DNA from: Deltaproteobacteria bacterium
GTDB taxonomy: Bacteria; Myxococcota_A; Polyangia; Haliangiales; Haliangiaceae
Direction: 5' to 3'
Assembly (NCBI GenBank): GCA_021413675.1
Contig: JAIOQA010000064.1
Location: 1 to 41,044, forward strand
Length of the DNA stretch: 41,044 nucleotides
The notes under the pieces: generated by a model
What the model was told of the DNA's origin: nothing
Databases searched by the model: none
Seen by the model: the letters and a program-made list of their open reading frames with translations, nothing else
In this document: one piece after another, positions 24,180-33,994 of the stretch
How the letters are laid out: the number at the start of each line of letters is the position of its first letter
Numbering within the stretch: the first letter of the stretch is position 1
Translations under genes and position numbers: made by a program

Positions 24180-26321
24180 ATGCGCTTCTCGCAGGGGGAC
24201 CGGCTCGGGCCGTACGAGATCGCCTCCGCGATCGGCGAGGGCGGCATGGGCGAGGTCTACCGGGCGCGCGATACGCGGCTGGGCCGCGACGTCGCGATCA
24301 AGGCGCTGCGCCCCGATCGCGTCGACGACGATCGCAAGCGCCGGTTCGTGCGCGAGGCGCGGACGATCGCGGGGCTCGATCATCCCAACCTCCTGACGAT
24401 CTTCGACGTCGGCAGCGAGCGCGACGTCGACTACCTGGTGACGGAGCTGCTGCGGGGCGAGACGCTGCGCGAACGCCTGGTGCGCGTGGGACCGATGCCG
24501 TGGCGCGAGGTGGTGCACGTCGGCGAGGCGCTGGCGCGCGGGCTGGGCGCGGCCCACGCCCGCGGGGTCGTGCATCGCGACATCAAGCCGGAGAACGTGT
24601 TCCTCACCGAGGATGGGCGCGTGAAGATCCTCGACTTCGGGGTCGCGCACGTGTCGGCGGCGATCGGGGATGCGGTGACCGAGAGCGAGACGACGCCGGG
24701 CGCGCTGCTCGGCACGATCCCGTACATGGCGCCGGAGCAGGCCTGCGGCGAGCCGGTGGACGAGCGCACCGATCTCTTCAGCCTCGGCGTCGTGCTGTAC
24801 GAGTGCCTCGCGGGGGTGTCGCCGTTTCGACGCGAGACCCTGCCTGCGACGTTCGCGGCGATCATCCGGGGCACGCCGAAACCGCTCGAGGTGCGCGACG
24901 ACATCGCCGCGATCATCGGCCGGCTGCTGGCGAAGCGGCCCGAGGAACGCCCGGCATCCGCGGCGGACGTCGCCGACGCCCTGGCGCGGATCCTGACGAC
25001 CCAGAGCGGGACGATGGCGGCGCCGCCGCCTCAGACGCCGGCCTCGATCGCGGTGTTGCCGTTCGCCGATCTCAGCCCCAACCACGACCAGGAGTACTTC
25101 TGCGACGGCATCGCGGAGGAGATCCTGCACGCCATGTCGCGGCTCGGCGGGGTGCGCGTGGCGGCGCGCGGATCCTCGTTCCAGTACCGCGGCGCGCATG
25201 ACGTGCGCGTGATCGGGCGGAACCTCGACGTCGATCACGTGCTCGAGGGCAGCGTGCGGCGCGCCGGGACCCGGCTGCGGATCACGGTCCAGCTCGTCGA
25301 CGTGGCGAGCGGCCGGCAGGTCTGGGCGGAGCGGTACGATCGCGAGACCGACGACGTGTTCGCGGTGCAGGACGAGATCGCGGCGCGCACGGCCGCGACG
25401 CTGTCGATCGCGATGACGGACGACGCGCGGCGCGCGTGGCGCCTGCGCGGCACGCAGAACCTCGCGGCCTACGAGGCGTACCTGCGCGGGCGACAGCTCG
25501 CCAGCGCGCACACCCGCGCGGGGACGCGCGAGGCGATCGACGCGTACGCGCGGTCGCTCGATCTCGATCCCGCGTTCGCGGCCGCGTGGTGCGCGCTCGC
25601 CGAGGCGCACACGCTGGCCTTCGAGTGGTACGGCCGCGCGAGCCAGGATGCGGCGCGCGCCGGCGAGGCGAGCGCGCGGGCGCTCGAGCACGATCCGCAG
25701 AGCGCCGAGGCGCTGACGGCGCGCGGCCAGGCGCTCGTCGTCGCGGATCGGCTGGCCGACGCGGCGGTCGAGTTCGGGCGCGCGCTCGAGATCAACCCCA
25801 CGTTCTACGGCGCGCTCTACGCGTTCGCGCGCGTGCGCGTGGCGCAGGGCCGGCATCGCGACGCCGTGGAGCTGTTCGAGCGCGGCGCGCGGGCGCGCAC
25901 CGACGACTACCAGTGCCTGTGTCTCGCGATCAACGCGTATCGCGCGATCGGCGAGCTCGCGACGTGCGTCGATTGTGCGGGGCGCGCGGTGGCGCGCGTC
26001 GAACGCCGGCTCGAGATCGCCCCGAGGGACGAGCGCGCGCTGTGTCTCGGCGCGCTCGCGCTGATCGAGCTCGGGCAGAACGCGAAGGCGCTCGCGTGGT
26101 CGCAGCGCGCACGCGAGGTCGCCGCGGATGATCCGAGCGTGCTCTACAACATCGCGTGTGCGCTCGTGCGCGCGGGCGATCCGGATCAGGCCCTCGACAC
26201 GCTCGAGCAGGCGGTCGGCATGGGCTTCGGGCAGCGCACGTGGTTCGAGAACGACTCGGACCTCGACGAGCTGCGCGCGACACCGCGCTTCCAGGCGCTC
26301 CTCGAGAAGCTGCCGCGCTGA
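24180..26321 (+). CDS. Ser/Thr protein kinase fused to a TolB-like domain and TPR repeats
   Basis: The 713-residue product has a kinase domain at about 12-275: GEGGMGEVY (19-27), Lys41, HRDIKPEN (132-139), DFGVAH and GTIPYMAPEQ. All catalytic residues are present. Around 288-400 is a TolB N-terminal/FlgO-like domain with SIAVLPFADLSPNHDQEYFCDGI and DVDHVLEGSVRRAGTRLRI, which also occurs in CadC-type regulators and adenylate cyclases. TPR-type helices continue to the C-terminus. No membrane segment separates the parts, so the whole protein is likely cytoplasmic. The ATG follows the ImpE-like gene by 48 bases, so they may be co-transcribed. Confidence 0.93.
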   Translation: MRFSQGDRLGPYEIASAIGEGGMGEVYRARDTRLGRDVAIKALRPDRVDDDRKRRFVREARTIAGLDHPNLLTIFDVGSERDVDYLVTELLRGETLRERLVRVGPMPWREVVHVGEALARGLGAAHARGVVHRDIKPENVFLTEDGRVKILDFGVAHVSAAIGDAVTESETTPGALLGTIPYMAPEQACGEPVDERTDLFSLGVVLYECLAGVSPFRRETLPATFAAIIRGTPKPLEVRDDIAAIIGRLLAKRPEERPASAADVADALARILTTQSGTMAAPPPQTPASIAVLPFADLSPNHDQEYFCDGIAEEILHAMSRLGGVRVAARGSSFQYRGAHDVRVIGRNLDVDHVLEGSVRRAGTRLRITVQLVDVASGRQVWAERYDRETDDVFAVQDEIAARTAATLSIAMTDDARRAWRLRGTQNLAAYEAYLRGRQLASAHTRAGTREAIDAYARSLDLDPAFAAAWCALAEAHTLAFEWYGRASQDAARAGEASARALEHDPQSAEALTARGQALVVADRLADAAVEFGRALEINPTFYGALYAFARVRVAQGRHRDAVELFERGARARTDDYQCLCLAINAYRAIGELATCVDCAGRAVARVERRLEIAPRDERALCLGALALIELGQNAKALAWSQRAREVAADDPSVLYNIACALVRAGDPDQALDTLEQAVGMGFGQRTWFENDSDLDELRATPRFQALLEKLPR

Positions 26322-26347
26322 CCCGCGCGCGACCCAGGATCATCACT

Positions 26348-26551
26348 GTGGCAGACGAGACGTTCTCGCGGGACGACCTGCAGGAAGCCCTCCGGGCGAT
26401 CGCCTCGACGATCAGCAAGTGCGAGAAGGTGCAGCCCAAGCTGCGACCGGGGACGTCGCAGCACACGCTGCTCGCGCGCCGGATCAAGGCGCTGCGCATC
26501 GCGTCGGCGCTGATCGAGCGCGAGCTGGGCGCGTCGGCGGCGGAGTCGTGA
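26348..26551 (+). CDS. Small conserved-looking 67-residue protein
   Basis: GTG 26348 follows AGGA by 8 bases. The product is helical: FSRDDLQEALRAIASTISK, a short linker with KLRPGTSQHT, and a basic helix LLARRIKALRIASALIEREL. It has a single Cys. I do not recognise a named family; the helix-linker-helix shape suggests a small binding protein. It lies 26 bases after the kinase-TPR gene on the same strand and could be part of its transcript. The frame is also open upstream, but antisense-like residues there argue for the GTG. Confidence 0.65.
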   Translation: MADETFSRDDLQEALRAIASTISKCEKVQPKLRPGTSQHTLLARRIKALRIASALIERELGASAAES

Positions 26552-26567
26552 GGTCGCGCCACCGCGC

Positions 26568-27680
26568 CTACGCGGCGGCCGCCAGCGCGCTCGCCACCGC
26601 CCGCGGATCGGCGCGCACGAACTGGCCGATCGCGGACCACAGGCGCACGTCGGCCGGCAGGCGGAGGTAGATGGCGCGCGCGACGCTCACGCTTCGCTCG
26701 GGGCGGTACTCCCAGTCGAGCTCGGCGGCGAGCTGCGCGAACCCGTCCCCGTCACGCGATCGCCGGACCCACGCCTGCACGTGGGCGCTGGCCGCGAGGA
26801 AGTCGCGCTTGTCGTTGTTGCACGCGCGGTCGGCGACGACGAGGTTGTCGAGGGCGTTGTCCGGGTAGCGCGACCACGGCAGGAAGTGATCGACCTCGGG
26901 CGTCCCGCTGACGGCGTGGCCGCAGTAGAAGCAGCGCCCGGCCTGCAGCGCGAGGAGCGGGCCGCGGACCGCGGTCAGCGCGACGCGCTTCGCGCCGAAG
27001 AGGAACTCCTCGAGCTTCGCCTCCTCGAGGTCGTTGAGGCGGGCGACCTTCGCGGCCCACTGGCGATGGATGAGCGGACGCAAGAGGCCGTTGAGCTGCA
27101 CCAGGTACTCGCCGACGCGCGGCTTCAGCAGGATCGCATTGGCGAACGAGCTGACCTCGCCCCGCTGGGAGCGCTGCACGGCGGCCTCGCTCACGCTCGC
27201 GTCCCAGCCCACCTCGTACAGGAAGCGGACCTCCTCGCCGCCGACCTTTTGGAGCAACAGCAGCGGGTAGCGGATCAGCGTCCATTCGACGCGGGCGACG
27301 CAGCGTTCGTAGCCGGCGGGATCGACGGTCCGGGCGCGCCCGAGGAGCGGGAGCGGATGCCGCGTCCGAGCCTCCACGGCCGCGCGAAACGCCTCGATGT
27401 CCGTGACGATCGAGGCGCGTCGATTCGTGGTCTGGCGCAGGACGGCGCCGATCGGATGCGGCACCACGTGGGGCCAGTAGAGCTCGACGACCTTCCCGGC
27501 GAGCTGGCGCGTGGTCACGGACGTGGGCGGCGCCCCGGTGCGGGCGGTGTTCTCGAGGCAGAGATCGAGCAGCCCGAGCAGCACGGCGTACTTGTACGTG
27601 GCCGTGAACGCGCCCTGGTCGAGCAGCGCGAGCATCCGCTCGGCAAGGGCGATCGCGCCGGCGTCGCGCTCGGGTGACAC
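26568..27680 (-). CDS. HNH endonuclease
   Basis: The 370-residue product has a C-terminal HNH nuclease domain at about 250-300: CFYCGHAVSGTPEVDHFLPWSR-like core with the Cys pair, the EVDHFLP histidine, the DNLVVADRACNNDK asparagine and the closing residues. The N-terminal 230 residues are helical (ATYKYAVLLGLLDLCLEN, then KVVELYWPHV) and are shared by stand-alone HNH proteins of this kind. GTG 27680 is used because the family homology starts there; TTG 27722 would add 14 residues and overlap the next gene. Stand-alone HNH nucleases can act in defence or in mobile elements. GC-rich codons suggest a long-resident gene. Its target is unknown. Confidence 0.85.
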   Translation of the reverse strand: MSPERDAGAIALAERMLALLDQGAFTATYKYAVLLGLLDLCLENTARTGAPPTSVTTRQLAGKVVELYWPHVVPHPIGAVLRQTTNRRASIVTDIEAFRAAVEARTRHPLPLLGRARTVDPAGYERCVARVEWTLIRYPLLLLQKVGGEEVRFLYEVGWDASVSEAAVQRSQRGEVSSFANAILLKPRVGEYLVQLNGLLRPLIHRQWAAKVARLNDLEEAKLEEFLFGAKRVALTAVRGPLLALQAGRCFYCGHAVSGTPEVDHFLPWSRYPDNALDNLVVADRACNNDKRDFLAASAHVQAWVRRSRDGDGFAQLAAELDWEYRPERSVSVARAIYLRLPADVRLWSAIGQFVRADPRAVASALAAAA

Positions 27681-27718
27681 GCCGCGATGGTAAGCCCATC
27701 GCGTGGCCCGCCGGAACG

Positions 27719-28090
27719 TCAACCGGCGGCGTCGGCGAGCGGGCCGGCGAACACCAGGAGCGTGGCGATGCGGCCGTCGGCGTCGATCTCGCCGGCGTCG
27801 AAGAACTCCATCGTCGTGCCGTCGCGGCGGTCGACGACCGACCGGTAGCGAAAGGTCGTGCCGACGGCGTCGATGGCGCTGAGCATGCGGAAGCCGAGCA
27901 TCTCCGGATCGGCGAGCGCGCGCCCGATCATCGCGTCGACGGCCGCGCGCCCCAGGATCACGCGCGACCGCGTGACGAAGCGGCCGTCGGCGGCGAAGCA
28001 GGCCTCGAGGAGCGCCGCGCGCGCGACCGGGTCACGCTCGGCGCTGGCGCGGATGTACGTCAGGGCGGCGGTCTCGACCGGACTCGGCAT
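27719..28090 (-). CDS. NTF2-like/SnoaL-like protein
   Basis: The 123-residue product has the cone-shaped NTF2 fold pattern: N-terminal helix VETAALTYIRASAERDPVARAALLEACFAAD, then FVTRSRVILGRAAVDAMIGR, and beta strands TTFRYRSVVDRRDGTTMEFFDAGEID ending with TLLVFAG. In SnoaL-type proteins this fold forms a small-molecule cavity; no catalytic residues can be assigned with certainty. The ATG 28090 start is preferred to the upstream TTG/GTG frame since the family begins here. It lies 41 bases after the tRNA-guanine transglycosylase gene stop on the same strand. Confidence 0.8.
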   Translation of the reverse strand: MPSPVETAALTYIRASAERDPVARAALLEACFAADGRFVTRSRVILGRAAVDAMIGRALADPEMLGFRMLSAIDAVGTTFRYRSVVDRRDGTTMEFFDAGEIDADGRIATLLVFAGPLADAAG

Positions 28091-28131
28091 GCGCGGACTA
28101 TAGCGCCCGAGGTCGCGCGCCTCGCCGCGCC

Positions 28132-30156
28132 TCACGCTGGCGCGAACTGGGCGTGACCGGTGATGAGCCGCTCGATCTCGGCGTGCTGATCGGCCGCGAC
28201 ATCCACGCCGAAGCGCGCCGGCGAGCGTGCGCGGCGCTCGAGCCAGTCGCGGCCGAGGAGGCGATGACCGGCGAAGCCGTCGTCAGCGCCGCGCTTGAGC
28301 GCGATCGTGGTCTCCGAGCGCGGCCCGGTGCGCACGCCGCTCGCGACGTGGAAGCCCGCCGCGAGCATCGACGAGCGCACGGCGGTCGAGCTGGTGAACG
28401 TCAGCAGCTCGGTCGGCCCCGCGAGGTGCGCGAACAGCGCGCGAAAGCTGGCGAGGGACCACGGCGTGGTGTCGACCTGCGACGAGAACGGGTCGTAGAA
28501 GATCACGTCGGGCGGGGCGTGGGCCGTGAACGCGGCGAGGAAGTCGCCCTCGCACAGGGTCCAGCTCAGGTTCGCGCGGCGATAGACGCGATCGCGCGCG
28601 AGCGCGTGCGGACCGGCGTGCCACAGGTGCGGGAACTGCGGCGGCTGGCTGAGCGCGAGGCGAAACGCGTCGAGGTCGAGCTCGAAGCTGGTGAGCGCGA
28701 TCGGCGCGTGATCGGGCGCGCGATCGAGCGCGCGCATCAGCGCCATCGCGTTGTGGCCGGCGCCCAGGCCGACGTCCCAGATCACGAGCGGCCGCGACGC
28801 GGTGAGGGCCTGTGCGATCGACGCCGACTGCTCGACGTAGACCTGCTCGGCCTCGCGGTCGGGGTGATTGACCGAGTGCATGACCTCGCCCGAGGGCAGG
28901 TGCTGGATGCTCGAGAAGCCGTGCACCGAGGTGTGCACGCCGAAGCTGCCGAGGACGGCGCGCCGCGGGGCGCGTTGCTTGGGCGCGGGGCCGGGCGGAT
29001 TCGCGGCGTCGGTCAGCGCCAGGCGCTGGCGCTGCGCCGCGTGGAAGGCCGCGAACGTGCCGGCGCGGATCTGCGCGCGCATCTCCGACATCAGCTGGGC
29101 GTAGAAGCGCAGGTTGTGGAACGCCAGCAGCTGCCAGCCCAGCGGCTCCTTGCACTTGATCAGGTGGTGCAGGTACGAGCGCGTGTACAGCGCGCACGCG
29201 TCGCAGGGACACGCGTCGTCGAGGCGCTCCGGCGACAGCGCGTGCACGGCGCGCGCGAGATCGATCTTGCCCTGCGACGTGAACACCACGCCCTGCTTGG
29301 CCCACGCGGTCGGGATGATGCAGTCGAACATGTCGACGCCGCGGTGCACGCCCTCGAGCAGATCGAGCGGCGTGCCCACGCCCATCAGGTAGCGCGGGCG
29401 ATCGACGGGCAACAGCGAGATCGTGAGCTCGGTGATGTCCTCGCGGACCGCCTGCGCCTCGCCGACCGCGAGGCCGCCGATCGCGTAGCCGTCGAACCGC
29501 CCGAGGCCGGTGAGATCGGCGGCGCTGGCGCGGCGCAGATCCTCGAAGACCGCGCCCTGGACGATCGCGAACAGCTTCTGCGGGCCGTCGCCGCGCGCCC
29601 GCAGCGAGCGCCGCGCCCAGCGGTGGGTGAGGTCCATCGCCGCCTTCGCCTGCGCGTGCGAGCTGGTCGCGGGGATGCACTGATCGAGGACCATCATCAC
29701 GTCGGCGCCGATCGCGCGCTGCATCGCGATCGAGCTCTCGGGCGTGAGCAGGAGCGTCGTCCCGTCGAGGTAGCTGCGAAACGAGGCGCCGTCCTCGCCC
29801 ATCGCGCGGCTGTGCGGCAGCGAGTAGATCTGGAAGCCGCCGGAGTCGGTCAGGATCGGTCCGGTCCAGCCCATCCAGCGATGCAGCCCGCCGAGCCGCT
29901 CGAACACCTCGATGCCGGGCCGCACCAGCAAGTGGTACGTGTTGGCGAGGAGCATCGGCCGACCGAGCTCGGTCAGCTGCGCCACGGTCTGCGTGGGAAC
30001 GGTCCCGCGCGTGCCGACCGGCATGAACATCGGGGTCTCGGCGGCGCCGTGGGGCGTCGTCAGCGTCGCGGTCCGCGCCGCAGAGCCGGGCGCGGTGGCA
30101 TGGACGACGAAGGTCACCGGCAGTCCGGATGCGGAGGCGTGAGCATGGCGGACCAT
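28132..30156 (-). CDS. tgt: tRNA-guanine transglycosylase fused to an MnmC-type methyltransferase domain
   Basis: The 674-residue product has two enzymes in one chain. Residues 12-390 are a bacterial tRNA-guanine transglycosylase, which swaps guanine 34 for preQ1 in queuosine synthesis: TDSGGFQ with Asp104, MFDCIIPT with the nucleophile Asp278, and the zinc ligands in CPCDAC-x19-H region near 315-345. Residues about 415-640 match the methyltransferase part of MnmC, which finishes mnm5-uridine at position 34: HGFSSIQHL, VIWDVGLGAGHNAMAL (SAM binding), FELDLDAFRLAL, LCEGDF, IFYDPFSSQVDTTPW and SETTIALKR. Family length for TGT alone is near 375, so this is a true fusion. The start is ATG 30156. 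The oxidase half of MnmC is absent. Confidence 0.92.
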   Translation of the reverse strand: MVRHAHASASGLPVTFVVHATAPGSAARTATLTTPHGAAETPMFMPVGTRGTVPTQTVAQLTELGRPMLLANTYHLLVRPGIEVFERLGGLHRWMGWTGPILTDSGGFQIYSLPHSRAMGEDGASFRSYLDGTTLLLTPESSIAMQRAIGADVMMVLDQCIPATSSHAQAKAAMDLTHRWARRSLRARGDGPQKLFAIVQGAVFEDLRRASAADLTGLGRFDGYAIGGLAVGEAQAVREDITELTISLLPVDRPRYLMGVGTPLDLLEGVHRGVDMFDCIIPTAWAKQGVVFTSQGKIDLARAVHALSPERLDDACPCDACALYTRSYLHHLIKCKEPLGWQLLAFHNLRFYAQLMSEMRAQIRAGTFAAFHAAQRQRLALTDAANPPGPAPKQRAPRRAVLGSFGVHTSVHGFSSIQHLPSGEVMHSVNHPDREAEQVYVEQSASIAQALTASRPLVIWDVGLGAGHNAMALMRALDRAPDHAPIALTSFELDLDAFRLALSQPPQFPHLWHAGPHALARDRVYRRANLSWTLCEGDFLAAFTAHAPPDVIFYDPFSSQVDTTPWSLASFRALFAHLAGPTELLTFTSSTAVRSSMLAAGFHVASGVRTGPRSETTIALKRGADDGFAGHRLLGRDWLERRARSPARFGVDVAADQHAEIERLITGHAQFAPA

Positions 30157-30252
30157 AGGCGATCTGGATGCGGGCCGGGGTAGCGTCGCGCGGCCATCGA
30201 TCGGTTCGTCGAACGTCCATACGGGCCGCGCGATTCGGTAGGCTATGGCGAC

Positions 30253-30714
30253 ATGAGCTCCATCGCGCATCGCTCGCATTCCCGCTTGATCCGTGGCGCT
30301 GTCGCCGCGCTGCTGCTCGGCGTCGCCGCCTGCGGCGGCAAGTCGACCGCGGCCGCCCCGACCGCCCCGAAGGAGGCCGGCGGCCTGCCGTTCGACAAGG
30401 AGGCGGTGCGCGCGGCGCTCGCCGCGAGCCCCGGCGCGGCGTGCGATGGCGCCGCCGGCGAGACCCTCGATGCCGTGTTTCATCGGCAGAGCGAGGCGCT
30501 CGGCGAGGTCGACGTGACCTTCGAGTGCGTCCCGGCTGCCGACGCGGGTCGGTGGGGCTGCACGTGGTCGACGTTCTCGCGGCCGTCGGGCGCGGCCGCG
30601 ACCGATGATCCGTGCGGCGAGGGCGGCGGCACCTCGGGCTACCAGATCATGACCGAGGTGACCGCCGACGGCGCGCTGGTCCCCGACACCCAGCACTGCA
30701 TCGCGCCGGGCTGA
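30253..30714 (+). CDS. Small putative lipoprotein
   Basis: The 153-residue product has a signal peptide with a hydrophobic core (GAVAALLLGVAACGG) ending in a lipobox VAAC with Cys27, so it is predicted to be lipid-anchored. A low-complexity Ala/Pro linker follows, and then a domain of about 110 residues with six further Cys (CDGAAGETL, FECVP, WGCTWSTF, DPCGEGGG, HCIAPG), probably forming disulfides outside the cytoplasm. No family is recognised. It is divergent from the tgt fusion gene, separated by 96 bases. Confidence 0.8.
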   Translation: MSSIAHRSHSRLIRGAVAALLLGVAACGGKSTAAAPTAPKEAGGLPFDKEAVRAALAASPGAACDGAAGETLDAVFHRQSEALGEVDVTFECVPAADAGRWGCTWSTFSRPSGAAATDDPCGEGGGTSGYQIMTEVTADGALVPDTQHCIAPG

Positions 30715-30758
30715 CCGCCGATCCGGCGGACGGGCGCGCCGGGCGCCGGCCCGGACAC

Positions 30759-31052
30759 TCAGCGCGTGAAGAACGCCGCGTTGCGCGCGATGTCGTCGCG
30801 GTACGCCGCGGGGACATCATCGTCGCGATAGATCGCGTCGGCGGGGCACTCGGCAGCGCACGCGCCGCAGTCAACGCACTCGTCGGGATCGATGAAGAGC
30901 TGGAGGCCGGGGAACCGCTGGCCGCGCTCGCGCGCGGGGACGGCGCGCAGATCGCCGAGCGCGACGGGGCCAAGGATGCAGTCGCACGGGCAGACGTCGA
31001 CGCACGCGCTGTCGCACGTGCCGACGCACTTCTGGGTGATGACGTAGGTCAT
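30759..31052 (-). CDS. Ferredoxin with two iron-sulfur cluster sites
   Basis: The 97-residue product carries electrons. Its N-terminal motif is CVGTCDSACVDVCPCDCI (residues 9-26), and the second is CVDCGACAAECP (about 61-72) preceded by FIDPDE, as in 7Fe/8Fe ferredoxins. Between them lies a loop (ARERGQRFPGLQLF) longer than usual. The first cluster region has extra Cys residues, so whether it holds 3Fe or 4Fe cannot be told. ATG 31052 gives the canonical MTYVITQKC start. No ribosome site is visible. A good sigma-54 promoter match lies just upstream, and the divergent neighbour is a sigma-54 activator. Confidence 0.92.
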   Translation of the reverse strand: MTYVITQKCVGTCDSACVDVCPCDCILGPVALGDLRAVPARERGQRFPGLQLFIDPDECVDCGACAAECPADAIYRDDDVPAAYRDDIARNAAFFTR

Positions 31053-31065
31053 GGTCACGCCAAGG

Positions 31066-31081
31066 AGCAGGCGGCGTGCCG
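31066..31081 (-). promoter_or_regulatory. Candidate sigma-54 promoter of the ferredoxin gene
   Basis: On the minus strand CGGCACGCCGCCTGCT has the required GG-N10-GC spacing and matches TGGCACG-N4-TTGCA at most positions. Initiation would be about 12 bases past the GC, near 31055, only about 3 bases before the ferredoxin ATG, so the transcript would be nearly leaderless. That is the main doubt. Palindromes that could bind the divergent activator lie some 75-100 bases upstream, a typical distance. Confidence 0.5.
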
Positions 31082-31128
31082 GGCGTAAGCCACCGGAACG
31101 GCGACCCGCGGTACGCGTGCCCACCGGG

Positions 31129-31157
31129 ATATCAGTGCTGCCACTGATATATCGGTG
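31129..31157. promoter_or_regulatory. Overlapping palindromes, probable activator binding sites
   Basis: ATATCAGTG (31129-31137) and CACTGATAT (31142-31150) are exact reverse complements separated by CTGC. The second arm also pairs with the next bases, since CACTGATATATCGGTG (31142-31157) is a palindrome with one G-T mismatch. Three half-sites thus lie in 29 bases between the ferredoxin gene and the sigma-54 activator gene, where an activator would bind to control both. Confidence 0.6.
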
Positions 31158-31169
31158 TATCGTCGACGG

Positions 31170-32526
<1,357 letters not shown>

Positions 32527-32649
32527 CGCGTGCGGTGGAACGCTGTCACCCGCGACACGCGCGGCGTCAGAGGCTGAACACGGCGCGGTGACAACTCGCG
32601 AGGATCGCAGGATGGCCGGCGCGGTCCGATGGTTGCACCAGGCGAGGGC

Positions 32650-33987
32650 ATGAGGGTTGCGATCGCGGTAGGCGTGATGCTGGCGATGCCGGCGGCGGCG
32701 TGGGCATGTCCGCCGTTCGGCGACAACGGCGCGAGTCCGTGCACGACCGAGAGCGACGAGGCGATCGCGCACGTGCGGCACGCGGTCGAGACCGCGCTGG
32801 TGGCGGCGGTCACCGGGACGGCGGTGGTCGACGGCGGCGACGGCGACGGGCTGATCGATGCGTCGGTGGCCGCGGGGCTGCGCTACAGCGTGCGCTTCGG
32901 CGACCTGGCGGCGCCGACCCGCGAGCTGGCGGTCGCGCTCGGCGTCAACGCGCACCGGTTCGGCGGCGCGGTCGGCGCCACCGGGCTCGCGACCCACGCC
33001 GAGGTGCAGCTCGGGCCGGCCATCGTCGCCACCGGCGACGACGACAACAAGCGGACCAACCTCGCGATGTTCCCGCGCTCGTTCGAGCTGGTTCACGACG
33101 GCGAGCTGGCGGCGCTGCCGAGCCTGTCGGCGCGCCTGGATCTGCGGCGCGGGCTGTACAGCCGCGAGCGCGCCCTGCTCACGACCCGGCTGCTGCGCCT
33201 CGAAGGCGAGGCGAGCCAGGTCCGACACGACGAGGCCGCGGGGCCGGGGGCGCGCGGCACGCGTTCGACCGCGCTCGATCTGGTGCCGCTCCACGCCGGC
33301 GTCGACGCGACCGCGCAGGGCGGCCTGCGGATCGCGAGCACGCTCGGAGGCGCGCTGTTCGGCGTCTCCGGACACCGCGCCGAGCAGGGCGCCCGCTTCG
33401 AGGCGCTCGGCGCGGAGCACGAGGACATCCAGCTACCGGATCGCGCGGTCCGGGCGATCGACACGTTCTGGTGGCTGCGCCTCGAGGTCACCAACCCGCA
33501 GACCGGCACGCGCTACTTCGCCGGCGTGGGCACGGTGATCGACCTGCCCCACAAGGACGAGGTAACGCGGCTGCTCGGGCGCGAGGATCGCCAGCTCACC
33601 GTGGGCGGCCTCGGCTGGTGGCACGACCGCGCGTGGGGCGGCGTCGGCTGGCAGTACCGACGCGAGCCCTACATCACGATGGCGGGCGAGGTCGCGATCG
33701 AAGATCGGATGACCGCCGAGGTCTATCACCTGGGCTCGGTCGCGCAGGTCGCGCGCGTGTTCGTCGCGCTGGTCGGCCACCAGGTCGGCGAGATCTGGCA
33801 GAAGGAGCGGACCGTCGGGCTCGAGACCGACTTCTCGACTCGCGTGCGCGGCGTCGACCTGACGATCGCGTTCGAGGGCGGGCGCTCCTTGTACGGCGCC
33901 ATCGACGACGCCGCGCCGGCGCTCGGCTACACCGGACGGTTCTCGCTCACCGCCCAGTACCGCAAGGACACGCGGTGGATGCGATGA
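32650..33987 (+). CDS. Exported protein of unknown function
   Basis: The 445-residue product has a signal peptide (MRVAIAVGVMLAMPAAAWA, cleavage before CPPFGD at about residue 20) and is probably secreted or outer-membrane associated. ATG 32650 is chosen for the GAGGG just upstream. The mature part is rich in alternating hydrophobic and polar residues: LRYSVRFGD, ELAVALGVNAHRFGG, THAEVQLGPA, TFWWLRLEVTNPQTGTRYFAG and RFSLTAQYRKDTRW. This resembles an outer-membrane beta-barrel, including an aromatic residue near the end, but I recognise no named family. The next gene on the other strand encodes a Cys-rich lipoprotein. Confidence 0.75.
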   Translation: MRVAIAVGVMLAMPAAAWACPPFGDNGASPCTTESDEAIAHVRHAVETALVAAVTGTAVVDGGDGDGLIDASVAAGLRYSVRFGDLAAPTRELAVALGVNAHRFGGAVGATGLATHAEVQLGPAIVATGDDDNKRTNLAMFPRSFELVHDGELAALPSLSARLDLRRGLYSRERALLTTRLLRLEGEASQVRHDEAAGPGARGTRSTALDLVPLHAGVDATAQGGLRIASTLGGALFGVSGHRAEQGARFEALGAEHEDIQLPDRAVRAIDTFWWLRLEVTNPQTGTRYFAGVGTVIDLPHKDEVTRLLGREDRQLTVGGLGWWHDRAWGGVGWQYRREPYITMAGEVAIEDRMTAEVYHLGSVAQVARVFVALVGHQVGEIWQKERTVGLETDFSTRVRGVDLTIAFEGGRSLYGAIDDAAPALGYTGRFSLTAQYRKDTRWMR

Positions 33988-33994
33988 GCGAGTG

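Noticed and set aside
22557..25856. Long minus-strand open frame across LRR, ImpE-like and kinase genes
   Set aside because: It spans three well-supported genes in other frames and shows only Arg/Ala/Asp-rich shadow composition.
28153..30183. Long open frame on the plus strand across the tgt fusion
   Set aside because: It is antisense to a gene with intact TGT and MnmC motifs; its Arg/Ala/Glu-rich low-complexity content is typical for a shadow frame in high-GC DNA.
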